Made by a program: the position numbers and the translations under genes | Notes under the pieces: generated by a model | Told to the model about the DNA's origin: nothing | What the model saw: only the letters and a program-made list of their open reading frames with translations | The model's database searches: none | Part shown: positions 52,152-61,139 of the stretch, in pieces | How the letters are laid out: every line of letters starts with the position of its first letter | Numbering within the stretch: the first letter of the stretch is position 1 | NCBI GenBank assembly: GCA_002428415.1 | Contig: DIWI01000056.1 | Location: 46,618-110,617 of the forward strand | Origin: Clostridiaceae bacterium UBA6110 | Lineage (GTDB): Bacteria; Bacillota; Clostridia; Clostridiales; Clostridiaceae | DNA length: 64,000 nucleotides | Direction of reading: 5' to 3'

Positions 52152-52269
52152 ACTAATCACCCTTACAGCAGTAATTGCTCATAATCCAAACCGCTCTTCA
52201 ATTAGTAGTATCTACTAATTTCCATTATACTCTTAATAATAGAATTCACCATTTAGTGCTGAAACGACA

Positions 52270-52305
52270 AAAATCCCTGAAAGAAATAACTTTCAGGGAT
52301 TTTTT
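52270..52305. terminator. Terminator after tRNA-Ser
   Basis: AAATCCCTGAAAG / CTTTCAGGGATTTTTT around a six-base loop (52270-52301); T tracts on both strands. On the minus strand it ends tRNA-Ser. Confidence 0.88.
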
Positions 52306-52321
52306 GCGGTTGTAAGCTTCC

Positions 52322-52412
52322 TGGCGGAGAATGAGGGATTTGAACCCTCGCGCCGGTTACCCGACCTACGCCCTTAGCAGGGGCGCCTCTTCGGCCACTT
52401 GAGTAATTCTCC
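52322..52412 (-). tRNA. tRNA-Ser, anticodon GCU
   Basis: 91 bases with encoded CCA. Acceptor GGAGAAT pairs with ATTCTCC; the long variable arm is typical of serine tRNA; anticodon loop CTGCTAA gives GCU for AGC/AGU. A consensus promoter lies upstream and a terminator downstream. Confidence 0.96.
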
Positions 52413-52459
52413 AGGCGAAGCTTGCATAAAACTATTCAGTTAAATCAACCACGAAGTTA

Positions 52460-52488
52460 ATTATAACAATGACCCCAATTTATGTCAA
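52460..52488 (-). promoter_or_regulatory. Perfect consensus promoter of tRNA-Ser
   Basis: On the minus strand TTGACA (52488-52483), a 17-base spacer and TATAAT (52465-52460). It starts about 40 bases before the tRNA 5' end. Confidence 0.88.
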
Positions 52489-52851
52489 CTAAATTGAAGG
52501 CATTACGGGGTTTTAGAAAACACGAACAAAAAAACAGAAGCAGCTTGTGACTGCTTCCCATAGTGGATTTTAAGGTAGGTAAAAGTATAATGCGTATGAA
52601 CATTACGCTCATAGCTAAAGGGCTAAGGTCATAGTAATACACAAACCTTAAATAATATTATAAAATGTGTTAAATATCAGTGAACAACATCAGCTTTTTT
52701 ACGGATTACCTGTTCGTTACTCATATCAGCTAATATCAATTATCCGTTTCAACCCTTGATGGTGGCTGATTCATGGCTTTACTCGGTATTCGGGATCAGT
52801 TTTTTGTTTTTATGGACAATTATTCAATTATGACGAAAAATATTCGTCGAA
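52489..52851. other. Intergenic region after proA, possibly a small RNA
   Basis: About 360 bases. A minus-strand hairpin GAAGCAG/CTGCTTC with a T-run tail lies at 52537-52558. On the plus strand 52670-52815 contains ACGGAT/ATCCGT and CTGAT/ATCAG helices, the second followed by TTTTTTG TTTTT, a terminator-like end. No coding frame is convincing. A small RNA is possible but unproven. Confidence 0.35.
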
Positions 52852-54093
52852 TTATCCCCTTATCTGACCGTTGCCGAAAATTATGTACTTTGTCGTTGTA
52901 AGCTCCTTCGTTCCAACAGGTCCTCTGACATGGAGCTTCTGTGTTGAAATTCCCATTTCACCACCCATACCGAATTCGAATCCGTCTGTGAACCTCGTTG
53001 ATGCGTTGACATATACCGCTGCTGAATCGACTCGGTTAAGGAATTCCATGGCATTTGTATAGTTCTCAGTCACTATGGATTCTGAATGTGATGTTGAATA
53101 CTTGTTGATATGCCTTATTGCCTCATCAAGCGAATCAACCACTTTAAGAGAAATCTTATAATCAAGATACTCAGTGGCAAAATCCTCTTCTGTAGCAGAC
53201 TGGAATTCGGGTACTACTGCCTTTGCCCTTTCATCTGCATACACAGTCACGTTGTATTTCTTTAGTTCGTTCCATACCAAGGGAAGGAATCCTTCAATCT
53301 TGTCGCTGTGAACTACAAGACTCTCAGCTGCGTTGCAAACCCCTATCCTCTGAGTCTTGGCATTGATTATTATGTCGACAGCCATTTTTTCATCTGCACT
53401 GGCATCAACATAAATGTGGCAGTTGCCAGTCCCTGTTTCAATCACCGGAACAGTCGAGTTCTGAACCACAGATTTGATCAGTCTGTCACTTCCTCTTGGT
53501 ATGAGGACATCCACATAGTCATTGAGCTTCATGAACTCATTTGCAACCTCATAGCTCTGATCCTCTATAAGCTGTACAAAATCCTTGTTATACCCTGCTT
53601 CTTCAATGCTTTGCCTCATGATTCCTGCTAAGGCTTTGTTTGAATTAAGCGCTTCCTTTCCACCCCTAAGTATCAGTGCATTTGATGACTTGAGGCAGAG
53701 AGCTGCCGTATCAACGGTCACATTCGGTCTTGCCTCATATATTATACCTACGACTCCAAGTGGAACCCTCTTTTTCCCAATGATCAGACCGTTCTTCATG
53801 GTCTTCATCCCCAGCACTTCCCCGACCGGATCCTCAAGCGCAATTATGGTCCTGATGCCCTCTATCATTGAATCGATGCGATTTGAAGTCAACTTGAGCC
53901 TGTCAATCAGGCCTTCAGAAAGGCCATTAAGTCTTCCGGCTTCAACATCGATGCTGTTCTGCTCAAGAATTGCACCTTCGCTCTTTTTCAGGTTGATTGC
54001 TATCTTGTCGAGCAAATTGTTCTTCTCATCATTTGAGAGCATGGACAGGCTTGCAGCTGCCTCTTTGGCCCTCATACCCATTTCCTTAAGCAT
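52852..54093 (-). CDS. proA: Gamma-glutamyl phosphate reductase
   Basis: A 413-aa aldehyde-dehydrogenase-fold enzyme that reduces glutamyl-5-phosphate to the semialdehyde (second step of proline synthesis). The catalytic cysteine lies in INAKTQRIGVCNAAESL; ALILRGGKEA and YEARPNVTVDTAALCLKS are family motifs. Length is normal. Its start overlaps the proB stop by eight bases. Together with ProB it forms the proline pathway; proC is not in the window. Confidence 0.97.
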   Translation of the reverse strand: MLKEMGMRAKEAAASLSMLSNDEKNNLLDKIAINLKKSEGAILEQNSIDVEAGRLNGLSEGLIDRLKLTSNRIDSMIEGIRTIIALEDPVGEVLGMKTMKNGLIIGKKRVPLGVVGIIYEARPNVTVDTAALCLKSSNALILRGGKEALNSNKALAGIMRQSIEEAGYNKDFVQLIEDQSYEVANEFMKLNDYVDVLIPRGSDRLIKSVVQNSTVPVIETGTGNCHIYVDASADEKMAVDIIINAKTQRIGVCNAAESLVVHSDKIEGFLPLVWNELKKYNVTVYADERAKAVVPEFQSATEEDFATEYLDYKISLKVVDSLDEAIRHINKYSTSHSESIVTENYTNAMEFLNRVDSAAVYVNASTRFTDGFEFGMGGEMGISTQKLHVRGPVGTKELTTTKYIIFGNGQIRG

Positions 54094-54895
54094 TCTTCAT
54101 CCTCCTCGAGAAAAGTGTCCCTATTTCTTTACCATCCATGATATCCACTATCACTTCCGGCGATTCTCCATTTGCGATAACCACATCTATTCCGACTTCA
54201 GTTGCAATCTTTGCAGCAGAAATCTTCGTTGCCATTCCACCTGTTCCCTGATTAGACGATGTTCCCTTGCCTATGGACTCTATGTATTCATCTATGACAT
54301 CAACCTGATGAAGCAGCCTGGCATCCGGGTTCTTTTTTGGATCATCGCTGTACAGGCCGTTGATATCTGACAACAGTATGAGAAGGTCAGCCTCAACAAG
54401 CTTTGCCACGACTGCAGATAGAGTGTCATTGTCACCGAATATGATTTCTTCGGTTGCTATTGTGTCATTTTCATTGACTACAGGCAAAATACCCATTCTC
54501 AGAAGCTCATTGAAGGTATTTTTTGCATTGAACCTCATCACTTCGTCATCGTTGACAAGCCGTGTGACAAGTATCTGCGCTACCTCGTAGGCATAGTCAT
54601 GGAAGAATCTCTGATACATGTTCATGAGGACTACCTGCCCTACAGCCGCAGCTGCCTGCTTTTCACTTACCTTCTTCGGTCTTTCCCTGAGGTTAAGCCT
54701 TTGTGCCCCGACCGCAATAGCTCCTGAAGAAACAAGGACAACCTCCATCCCCTGGTTCTTGAGACTGGAAATGGTTCGTGACAGATGCTCAAGCTTCATG
54801 AGATTCATCTTGCCGTCGTTATGTGTGATAGTGGAAGTCCCCACCTTGATGACAACTCTTTTCCTGTTCCTTAAGTCCTGTCTTTTGTTCTCCAT
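54086..54895 (-). CDS. proB: Glutamate 5-kinase
   Basis: A 269-aa amino-acid kinase. RVVIKVGTSTITH and VLVSSGAIAVGA are the amino-acid kinase motifs; NENDTIATEEIIFGDNDTLSA binds the substrate, and GTGGMATKI the nucleotide. There is no C-terminal PUA domain, as is usual in short Gram-positive enzymes. Start ATG 54895, seven bases after GGAGG; the adjacent ATG 54898 is too close. It is the first gene of the proBA operon. Proline feedback inhibition is expected. Confidence 0.95.
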   Translation of the reverse strand: MENKRQDLRNRKRVVIKVGTSTITHNDGKMNLMKLEHLSRTISSLKNQGMEVVLVSSGAIAVGAQRLNLRERPKKVSEKQAAAAVGQVVLMNMYQRFFHDYAYEVAQILVTRLVNDDEVMRFNAKNTFNELLRMGILPVVNENDTIATEEIIFGDNDTLSAVVAKLVEADLLILLSDINGLYSDDPKKNPDARLLHQVDVIDEYIESIGKGTSSNQGTGGMATKISAAKIATEVGIDVVIANGESPEVIVDIMDGKEIGTLFSRRMKNA

Positions 54896-55058
54896 CATAT
54901 AGCCTCCGCATTGTATATCCTTCTCTCCATTATATTTTATTTTGTAATATTTAAAAGCCGAATCAAATTGATTTACCAATTTCCTTTGGAAATAATAGTA
55001 TATTTATGAACAAAAGGTTAATATTGAATTGAATAAGGATTAATTTAATTGTATGCTA

Positions 55059-55087
55059 TTGATTATAGTTCTCATTTGCAATATACT
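55059..55087 (+). promoter_or_regulatory. Sigma-A promoter of sod
   Basis: TTGATT (55059-55064), 17-base spacer, TATACT (55082-55087). It lies 63 bases before the sod ATG. Confidence 0.65.
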
Positions 55088-55149
55088 TGGTTCATAGAAA
55101 CAACCGAAAGAAATCTTCGGAAATTGATTTAATAACGGAGGAATTTAAA

Positions 55150-55758
55150 ATGAAACATGAATTACCAAAACTTCCATATGAGTATTCCGCTTTGGAGCCT
55201 TACATAGATGAAACAACAATGACAATACACCACACAAAGCATCATCAGGCGTACATTAACAATCTGAATGCAGCGCTTGAAAAATATCCTGAGCTTCAGG
55301 AAAAGAGTGTAGAGGAGCTCGTAAGGGAACTTGACTCAATACCTGAAGACATAAGGACCACAGTCAGAAATAACGGTGGAGGTCATCTGAACCACTCAAG
55401 ATTCTGGAACTGGATGGCTAAGGCCGAAGGTCAGGCACCTGAAGGAGCACTTCTTGAAGCAATTGAGAAGAAATTCGGCAGCCTTGATGCATTCAAGGAT
55501 GTATTCGCAAAGGCAGCTGCCGGAAGATTCGGTTCAGGATGGGCATGGCTGGTTATAAATGATGGTGAGCTGGAAGTAGTATCCACTGCAAATCAGGATA
55601 ATCCGATAACCGAAGGAAAACATCCAATACTAGGACTGGACGTATGGGAACATGCTTACTATCTGAAGTATCAGAACAGAAGACCTGACTATATCAAGGA
55701 ATGGTTCAACGTAGTAAACTGGAGCGCGGTTTCTAAGGAATTCGAAGCTCTCAAATAA
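55150..55758 (+). CDS. sodA: Superoxide dismutase (Mn/Fe type)
   Basis: A 202-aa Fe/Mn superoxide dismutase. Metal ligands H27 (MTIHHTKHHQAY), H82 (HLNHSRFW), D164 and H168 (LGLDVWEHAYY) are all present. Gly77 in the GGGH segment and Gln149 favour manganese. Start ATG 55150, with CGGAGGAATTTAAA; an earlier in-frame start lies at the promoter. It removes superoxide in the cytoplasm of an anaerobe exposed to air. A strong terminator follows. Confidence 0.96.
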   Translation: MKHELPKLPYEYSALEPYIDETTMTIHHTKHHQAYINNLNAALEKYPELQEKSVEELVRELDSIPEDIRTTVRNNGGGHLNHSRFWNWMAKAEGQAPEGALLEAIEKKFGSLDAFKDVFAKAAAGRFGSGWAWLVINDGELEVVSTANQDNPITEGKHPILGLDVWEHAYYLKYQNRRPDYIKEWFNVVNWSAVSKEFEALK

Positions 55759-55787
55759 ACATATTGAAACGGCCTAAAGTTTCAAGG

Positions 55788-55817
55788 AAGCCCTGCAAAT
55801 CGCAGGGCTTCTCTTTT
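55788..55817 (+). terminator. Terminator of sod
   Basis: AAGCCCTGC (55788-55796) / GCAGGGCTT (55802-55810) with loop AAATC, then CTCTTTT. Confidence 0.88.
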
Positions 55818-55882
55818 GTATAGACAAGTGACAACAAAATCTTGTAATATCATATTATGGTTAACACGGGGGGAATGTACTA

Positions 55883-57865
55883 ATGGAACGGCTTACAATA
55901 GAAGACTTCAAGAACTACAGATTTCTTTCCGGTATAAGGCACTCTCCTGATGGAAAGAACGCCTGCTTTGTGGTCCATTTGATGAACCTGGAAGAGAACC
56001 GGTATGACTCAACCCTACATATTCTTGATTTGGAATCAGGAAAGACAAGGAAGCTCACTTCATCCAACAAGGAAACCCAGTTCAAATGGCTTGATGATGA
56101 AAACATAGTCTTTACTGCGATGCGCGATGAGAAAGACAAGGAAAAATCCGAAGCGCTTGAAGAGATTACTGAGCTGTATAAGATCAGCATCCATGGCGGT
56201 GAAGCTGACAAATACCTTAGCTTCAAGAAAGAACTCGGTTCCTACGAGTTCCTCTCCGATGGTTCCATAATCGCAACAGTCTCATTCGATTCGAATAGCC
56301 CGGAGCTTCTTGGGCTTGAAGGTGAAGATCGTTCAAAGGAACTTAAAAGAAGGAAGGAAGAGAAGGATTACGAGGTACTTGAAGAAATACCTTACTGGTC
56401 TAACGGCTCAGGATTCACAAGCAGAAAAAGAAACAGGCTTGCCCTATTCAATTCGGACGGTTCCTTCAGAAATTACATAACTGGTGAGTTCACCGATGTA
56501 GAATCGCTGCGGCTCAACAAATCAAAGGACACGGCTGTCATCATAGCCACTACCTTCACGGACAAGATGGAGCTCACAAATGATGTCCTGCTATATTCAG
56601 ATGGAAAGCTGAGCTCTCCTCCACTCATCGCCATGAACTATGGATTTGCAGGCTTTCTTGATGATGAGCATCTGGTACTTACCGGCAGCAACATGCTGTC
56701 ATATGGACTCAACGAAAACAAGAAGATATTCACATGCAGGTTAGATGGTTCGGACTTCAGAAATCTGTATCCTGAACTGGATCTTTCACTATACAATTCA
56801 GTAGGCACCGATTCAAGATATGGATCATCACAGGAAAAGGCTACAGACAGAAATTTCCTCTACTTTCTCGCGACTGAGGGTACAGACAGCAGACTCAAGA
56901 GAATTGATGCAGGCGGGAACATCGAGGAAGTTATCAGTATTAACGGAACTGTGGACGGATTTTCAGTCTGTGAAGGGAACATTATATATATCGGCATGAA
57001 GGATAATTCTCTCCAGGAGATATATGCTTCTGGCAGTCAGGAGCCACTGACTTCCTTCAATTCGGGTATCCTAAAGGAGAGAACCATTTCTATTCCGGAA
57101 ACTTTAGTTTTGAAATCATCTGGGTCACCTGATATTGAAGGCTTCGTTATACGACCTGCGATGTTTGAAGAAGGGAAAAAATACCCCTGCATACTCAACA
57201 TACACGGCGGTCCCAAGACTGCCTTCGGCAATGTATTCCACCATGAGATGCAGGTACTTTCCAACCTTGGATATTTTGTGGTCTACTGCAACCCGAGGGG
57301 TAGCGACGGCAAGGGAAACGACTTTTCTGATATCAGAGGAAAATATGGCACGATTGACTATGATGATATCCTATCATTCCTGGACAAGGCGATTGATACC
57401 TATGCCGAAATCGACAGCGACCGCATCGGCGTCACCGGAGGTTCATATGGCGGCTTCATGACCAATTGGATCATTGGTCATTCTGACAGGTTCAAAGCAG
57501 CTGTCTCAGAAAGAAGCATCTCGAATTGGATTTCAATGTATTCAACCACTGATATCGGCTACTATTTTGCCAGCGACCAGATAGGAGAAACACCCTGGAC
57601 TGACAGCGAAAAGCTTTGGTGGCACTCGCCACTTAAATATGCAGACAAGGTAAGGACCCCAACCCTATTCCTTCACTCTGATGAAGACTACAGATGCTGG
57701 CTGGTTGAAGGTCTCCAGATGTATACTGCACTGAAGGACAACGGCGTCCCTGCAAGGCTCTGCATGTTCAAGGGGGAAAACCACGAGCTGTCCAGAAGCG
57801 GAAAGCCGCTTCACAGGATAAGACGGCTGAAAGAAATGACCGAATGGTTCGGCAGGTATCTATAG
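55883..57865 (+). CDS. S9 family (prolyl-oligopeptidase/acylaminoacyl) peptidase
   Basis: A 660-aa cytoplasmic serine peptidase. Residues about 1-400 form a beta-propeller with short repeats; about 410-660 form the alpha/beta hydrolase. Catalytic triad: S521 in GGSYGGFMTNW, aspartate in LHSDEDYRCW, histidine in GENHELSRSG. ILNIHGGPKTAFG forms the oxyanion region. Such enzymes cut N-acylated or short peptides. It fits peptide catabolism together with PepT. ATG after a GGGGGGAATGTACTA site. Terminator follows. Confidence 0.9.
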   Translation: MERLTIEDFKNYRFLSGIRHSPDGKNACFVVHLMNLEENRYDSTLHILDLESGKTRKLTSSNKETQFKWLDDENIVFTAMRDEKDKEKSEALEEITELYKISIHGGEADKYLSFKKELGSYEFLSDGSIIATVSFDSNSPELLGLEGEDRSKELKRRKEEKDYEVLEEIPYWSNGSGFTSRKRNRLALFNSDGSFRNYITGEFTDVESLRLNKSKDTAVIIATTFTDKMELTNDVLLYSDGKLSSPPLIAMNYGFAGFLDDEHLVLTGSNMLSYGLNENKKIFTCRLDGSDFRNLYPELDLSLYNSVGTDSRYGSSQEKATDRNFLYFLATEGTDSRLKRIDAGGNIEEVISINGTVDGFSVCEGNIIYIGMKDNSLQEIYASGSQEPLTSFNSGILKERTISIPETLVLKSSGSPDIEGFVIRPAMFEEGKKYPCILNIHGGPKTAFGNVFHHEMQVLSNLGYFVVYCNPRGSDGKGNDFSDIRGKYGTIDYDDILSFLDKAIDTYAEIDSDRIGVTGGSYGGFMTNWIIGHSDRFKAAVSERSISNWISMYSTTDIGYYFASDQIGETPWTDSEKLWWHSPLKYADKVRTPTLFLHSDEDYRCWLVEGLQMYTALKDNGVPARLCMFKGENHELSRSGKPLHRIRRLKEMTEWFGRYL

Positions 57866-57873
57866 AATCTTCA

Positions 57874-57901
57874 CAGCGCATTTAATATGCGCTGTTTTTT
57901 T
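57874..57901 (+). terminator. Terminator of the S9 peptidase gene
   Basis: CAGCGCAT (57874-57881) / ATGCGCTG (57887-57894), loop TTAAT, then T7. Confidence 0.9.
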
Positions 57902-57929
57902 GGGATGCCTTATCATATGGTTCGTAAAA

Positions 57930-57995
57930 TTAACCTCAGGTTAAAAGAATAGACTCAGAATATGCGTTGACACTTGACTATACAGGGTATATGCT
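57930..57995 (+). promoter_or_regulatory. Promoter and operator candidate of adenine deaminase
   Basis: Promoter TTGACA (57967-57972), 17-base spacer, TATGCT (57990-57995). Just upstream is a perfect palindrome TTAACCTCAGGTTAA (57930-57944). An 8-bp inverted repeat, CTCAGAAT (57954-57961) and ATTCTGAG (58007-58014), brackets the promoter and touches the ribosome site. I see no purine riboswitch. Confidence 0.55.
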
Positions 57996-58026
57996 AATCA
58001 AAACACATTCTGAGGGGAGGATTTTT

Positions 58027-59760
58027 ATGGATATAAACACTCTGACCTCATTGATCAAAGCTTCAAAGGGAGAAATCTGGTGCGACCTCTCAATTCGCAA
58101 TGCAAGACTCGCTGATGTGTTCAGCGGGAAAATAATTGATACAGGTATTGGAATCAAGGACGGCTATATTGTCGGCTACGGTGAGTATGAGGCTGATGAG
58201 ATCATTGACCTTGAAGGCGCTTATATCGCTCCTTCACTCATTGATTCACACATACATGTGGAATCCACGCTATCAACCTGCAGGGTACTCTCAGAAGCTG
58301 CCTGCATGCACGGCATAGGAGCAATGGTTGCCGATCCTCACGAAATAGCGAATGTTCTTGGTGCTGATGGAATACGCTATATGCTTGAATCTTCTGAAGG
58401 CCTTCCGGTCGATTTCTACTTCATGCTCTCATCCTGCGTTCCATCCACTCAACTGGAGACATCCGGTGCGGAGTTGAAATCAGGTGACCTTCTGCCACTG
58501 TATGACAGCGAAAGGGTCCTGGGGCTCGCTGAAGTCATGGATATGCCTTCAGTAACCGGATGTGATGAGGATATGATGATGAAGCTGCTGACAGCAAGAA
58601 ACAGAGGCCTGGTCATAGATGGTCATGGGTCTGAGCTGAACGCACTTGGCTCTAATATTTTCAGGACTGCGGGCATCTCCACCGACCATGAATGCGTCTC
58701 TCCTGAAGAGGCCTTGGACCGGCTGTCAAAGGGTATGTATATCCATATAAGGGAAGGTACAGCAGCAAAGAACTTTGATTCTCTAATAGGCATTGTAAAT
58801 AAGGACAACCTCAGAAGATTTACTTTTTGCACCGATGATATGCATATAGATGAGCTCCATAAATATGGAAGCATCGACTCCTTGGTCAGGCGGGCAATAG
58901 CCTTCGGAATTGAACCTGTAGATGCAATACGCATGGCTACGATAAATCCTTCTGAATGCTATGGACTCATGGAGTCCGGAGCTGTAGCTCCAGGTTACAT
59001 GGCTGACTTCGTCGTACTGGACAGCCTGAGCGATTTCAGAATAAGAAGCGTCTACAAGAGGGGGATAAAAGTATATGGAATTGATGGTGTAAGGTTTGAT
59101 TATTCATCAAGCATATCTCCTCCAGTAAGGAACACGATAAACTTCAAGGAGCTCGACGCATCAAGCTTCAAAATTGAGATACCCGGTACCGGAACAGTTA
59201 ATCTGATGGAAATCATCAAGAACAGCCTCCTTACCAGGCATCATGAAATCAGTATGGACAAGTCACTGAGCTTCACGTCTGATATATTGGAAGACATTAT
59301 AAAGATAGGAATTGTGGAGAGACATAAGAATACAGGGAATGTTGCCCTGGGATTGGTCAGAGGATTCCACCTGAATAAAGGCGCAGTAGCTTCCTCCGTG
59401 TCACATGATTCACACAACATAGTTGTGATAGGCACCAATGACCAGGATATGGCTTCAGCCTGCAACAGGCTAAAGGAAATCGGCGGCGGTGTAGTTATCC
59501 TATCTGATGGGAAGGTTCTGTCTGAGCTTCCCCTTGAAATCGCTGGACTAATGTCAGGAAGGTCGCTCACCGACCTGATTGAAGTCATCGGGGACCTGAA
59601 GTCCAAGGCACAGGTTGTATTTAGCGGTCTTGATTTCGATCCTTTCCTTACTTTGTCATTCCTCGCACTTTCAGTAATTCCAGAAATAAAGATAACCGAC
59701 AAAGGGCTCTATAGCTCTTCAATCGGCAGCTTTATCGGTTTATTCAATAATATGCAGTGA
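58027..59760 (+). CDS. ade: Adenine deaminase
   Basis: A 577-aa amidohydrolase that turns adenine into hypoxanthine for purine salvage. Metal site SHIHVEST (H75, H77, E79), DPHEIANV (H105, E106) and distal HGSEL and TDDMH histidine/aspartates are present; the C-terminal ALGLVRGFHLNKGAVASSVSHDSHN segment (two parts) is the Ade-specific domain. Start ATG 58027, preceded by GGGAGGATTTTT; the upstream in-frame ATG lies in the promoter. Possibly repressor controlled (palindrome). Terminator follows. Confidence 0.95.
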   Translation: MDINTLTSLIKASKGEIWCDLSIRNARLADVFSGKIIDTGIGIKDGYIVGYGEYEADEIIDLEGAYIAPSLIDSHIHVESTLSTCRVLSEAACMHGIGAMVADPHEIANVLGADGIRYMLESSEGLPVDFYFMLSSCVPSTQLETSGAELKSGDLLPLYDSERVLGLAEVMDMPSVTGCDEDMMMKLLTARNRGLVIDGHGSELNALGSNIFRTAGISTDHECVSPEEALDRLSKGMYIHIREGTAAKNFDSLIGIVNKDNLRRFTFCTDDMHIDELHKYGSIDSLVRRAIAFGIEPVDAIRMATINPSECYGLMESGAVAPGYMADFVVLDSLSDFRIRSVYKRGIKVYGIDGVRFDYSSSISPPVRNTINFKELDASSFKIEIPGTGTVNLMEIIKNSLLTRHHEISMDKSLSFTSDILEDIIKIGIVERHKNTGNVALGLVRGFHLNKGAVASSVSHDSHNIVVIGTNDQDMASACNRLKEIGGGVVILSDGKVLSELPLEIAGLMSGRSLTDLIEVIGDLKSKAQVVFSGLDFDPFLTLSFLALSVIPEIKITDKGLYSSSIGSFIGLFNNMQ

Positions 59761-59766
59761 ATATTC

Positions 59767-59800
59767 GACCCAGGCAATTTAAAATGCCTGGGTCCTTATT
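59767..59800. terminator. Terminator after ade
   Basis: GACCCAGGCA (59767-59776) / TGCCTGGGTC (59785-59794), followed by CTTATTT; the convergent gene ends at 59802, so it probably serves both. Confidence 0.85.
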
Positions 59801-59801
59801 T

Positions 59802-60260
59802 CTAGATCTCTTCAAATTTCCTTTGAATATAGCCTGATAATGTATTCCAGGGAACTATCCTTGCCTTCGGTCTAACTTCTGCTATGGACACAGCTGCATA
59901 ATCACCATTGCCGTTCAGTGTCCTGAAAAGGTAATAGACTCCTCTGTGCGAGACAGTAATCATATGGTTTATGCTCAGGAACCTTTCTTGTGCTATGCCA
60001 TTTTCTTCACAGAACATTGAAAGATACTTGCATATTGTCTCACCTATGCTGTCCACCTTTGATATCTGATACTCACCAGATAACCATCTGTACCATGACC
60101 CGTTAAGGTTCACAAAGTTGAAGAACTGATTGAAATCAGTAATCACAGTAGTTAGTGCAGCCTTTTCGGCTTCACTTACTTTGACATCCACACCTTTCAC
60201 CGTTGCCGGTACAAATGTCCTTGCTTCTTCGAGCTTCTCTTTTGTTAACTGTTTTTCCAT
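59802..60260 (-). CDS. Uncharacterised protein
   Basis: A 152-aa cytoplasmic protein I do not recognise. No signal peptide, no membrane segment. Aromatic-rich centre (NQFFNFVNLNGSWYRWLSGEY) and a C-terminal half with ARIVPWNTLSGYIQRKF. ATG 60260 follows GAGGTGAGTTT; the longer in-frame start seven codons upstream has no ribosome site. It stands alone between ade (convergent) and a GNAT gene. Confidence 0.65.
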   Translation of the reverse strand: MEKQLTKEKLEEARTFVPATVKGVDVKVSEAEKAALTTVITDFNQFFNFVNLNGSWYRWLSGEYQISKVDSIGETICKYLSMFCEENGIAQERFLSINHMITVSHRGVYYLFRTLNGNGDYAAVSIAEVRPKARIVPWNTLSGYIQRKFEEI

Positions 60261-60281
60261 AAACTCACCTCGAATAATCAA

Positions 60282-60365
60282 TCAGACCCTATACCAAATA
60301 GCGAGAAGTAAAAATCCAAATATTCTGTCTATTACACATGTGGCATTTCTACTTCTTATTATCAT
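60282..60365 (-). CDS. Possible 27-aa hydrophobic peptide
   Basis: ATG at 60365 opens MIIRSRNATCVIDRIFGFLL followed by LAIWYRV and TGA; a basic start and a hydrophobic end. The ribosome site GGGTAGTGATATT is weak. It lies just before the uncharacterised gene at 60260 in the same orientation and might be a leader peptide. Low confidence. Confidence 0.3.
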   Translation of the reverse strand: MIIRSRNATCVIDRIFGFLLLAIWYRV

Positions 60366-60454
60366 AATATCACTACCCATAGTAAATTGTAATAATATAT
60401 GAACACAATTTCCATAAATTGACAAATTTGTAACATTTAGAATTCCAATTTTCT

Positions 60455-60985
60455 TCAGATAATCTTCTCATAGAGCCTGAACCACTTTAATCCTGGAATG
60501 TTTAGCCCCAGGTCCACCGTACCTGCATACTCAAAGCCTGATTTCTCATAAAGCCTTATTGCAGGCAGATTGGTTTGCAGCACATCCAGCCGCAGGGCTT
60601 TAATCCCGTTTCTCATTCCATATAAATATGCATAGTCAAGGAGCCTTTCTCCAAGACCTTTTCCCCAAAACTCAGGATCTACTGTAAATGTCCTGATTAC
60701 AAACAGTTTTTCATACTGCCACTCATATCTCCACTTCACTTCACGGTAAGCTTCTTCCGGGTCATGAGAAAGTACGATGGTGCCGGCAATCCTTCCTTCA
60801 ATTGTAATCACGTGAAGCTCCTCATTGCCCACATACAGCTCAGCTGTTCTTCTGTCAGGATAGACACCTTTTTTCCAGCCTGGATAATTTGTTGCGCTCT
60901 CGAGTCTGTCGCAAAGCCTGTCAAAGAGTTCAGCTATTGCGTTGATGTCCGACTTCTCAGCCAGCCTTACAATGATATCGTACAT
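60455..60985 (-). CDS. GNAT family N-acetyltransferase
   Basis: A 176-aa acetyltransferase. IAELFDRLCDRL in the N-terminal helix, TVDPEFWGKGLGERLLDYAY as the acetyl-CoA pyrophosphate loop (V-x-x-x-x-x-G-x-G), and LRLDVLQTNLPAIRLYEKSGF as the C-terminal motif. Substrate not predictable. ATG 60985 with GTGGAGGGAAT upstream, chosen over a longer in-frame start 17 codons earlier that lacks a ribosome site. Confidence 0.9.
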   Translation of the reverse strand: MYDIIVRLAEKSDINAIAELFDRLCDRLESATNYPGWKKGVYPDRRTAELYVGNEELHVITIEGRIAGTIVLSHDPEEAYREVKWRYEWQYEKLFVIRTFTVDPEFWGKGLGERLLDYAYLYGMRNGIKALRLDVLQTNLPAIRLYEKSGFEYAGTVDLGLNIPGLKWFRLYEKII

Positions 60986-61139
60986 ATTCCCTCCACTTAT
61001 GCAATTTCTCAATTTATCAATTTCAATTTTGTTCATCTATGAGTATAAAATGGTATATATCTGATGATTTCGTAATTTGTATCATACCTATTTACAGTGA
61101 CTTTGTTATATGCAATAATTTGTTGAAAGAAATCTTTAA

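Noticed and set aside
52457..52642. A 61-codon minus-strand frame near tRNA-Ser
   Set aside because: It crosses the tRNA promoter, has no ribosome site and no plausible protein features.
52765..52785. T-box element on the minus strand (AAGGGTTGAAACGG)
   Set aside because: It differs from the AGGGTGGAACCGCG box and lies downstream of proA, not upstream of an amino-acid gene in that direction.
57900..58026. Purine riboswitch upstream of adenine deaminase
   Set aside because: The three-way-junction core sequences and paired loops are not present; only DNA-level palindromes are found.
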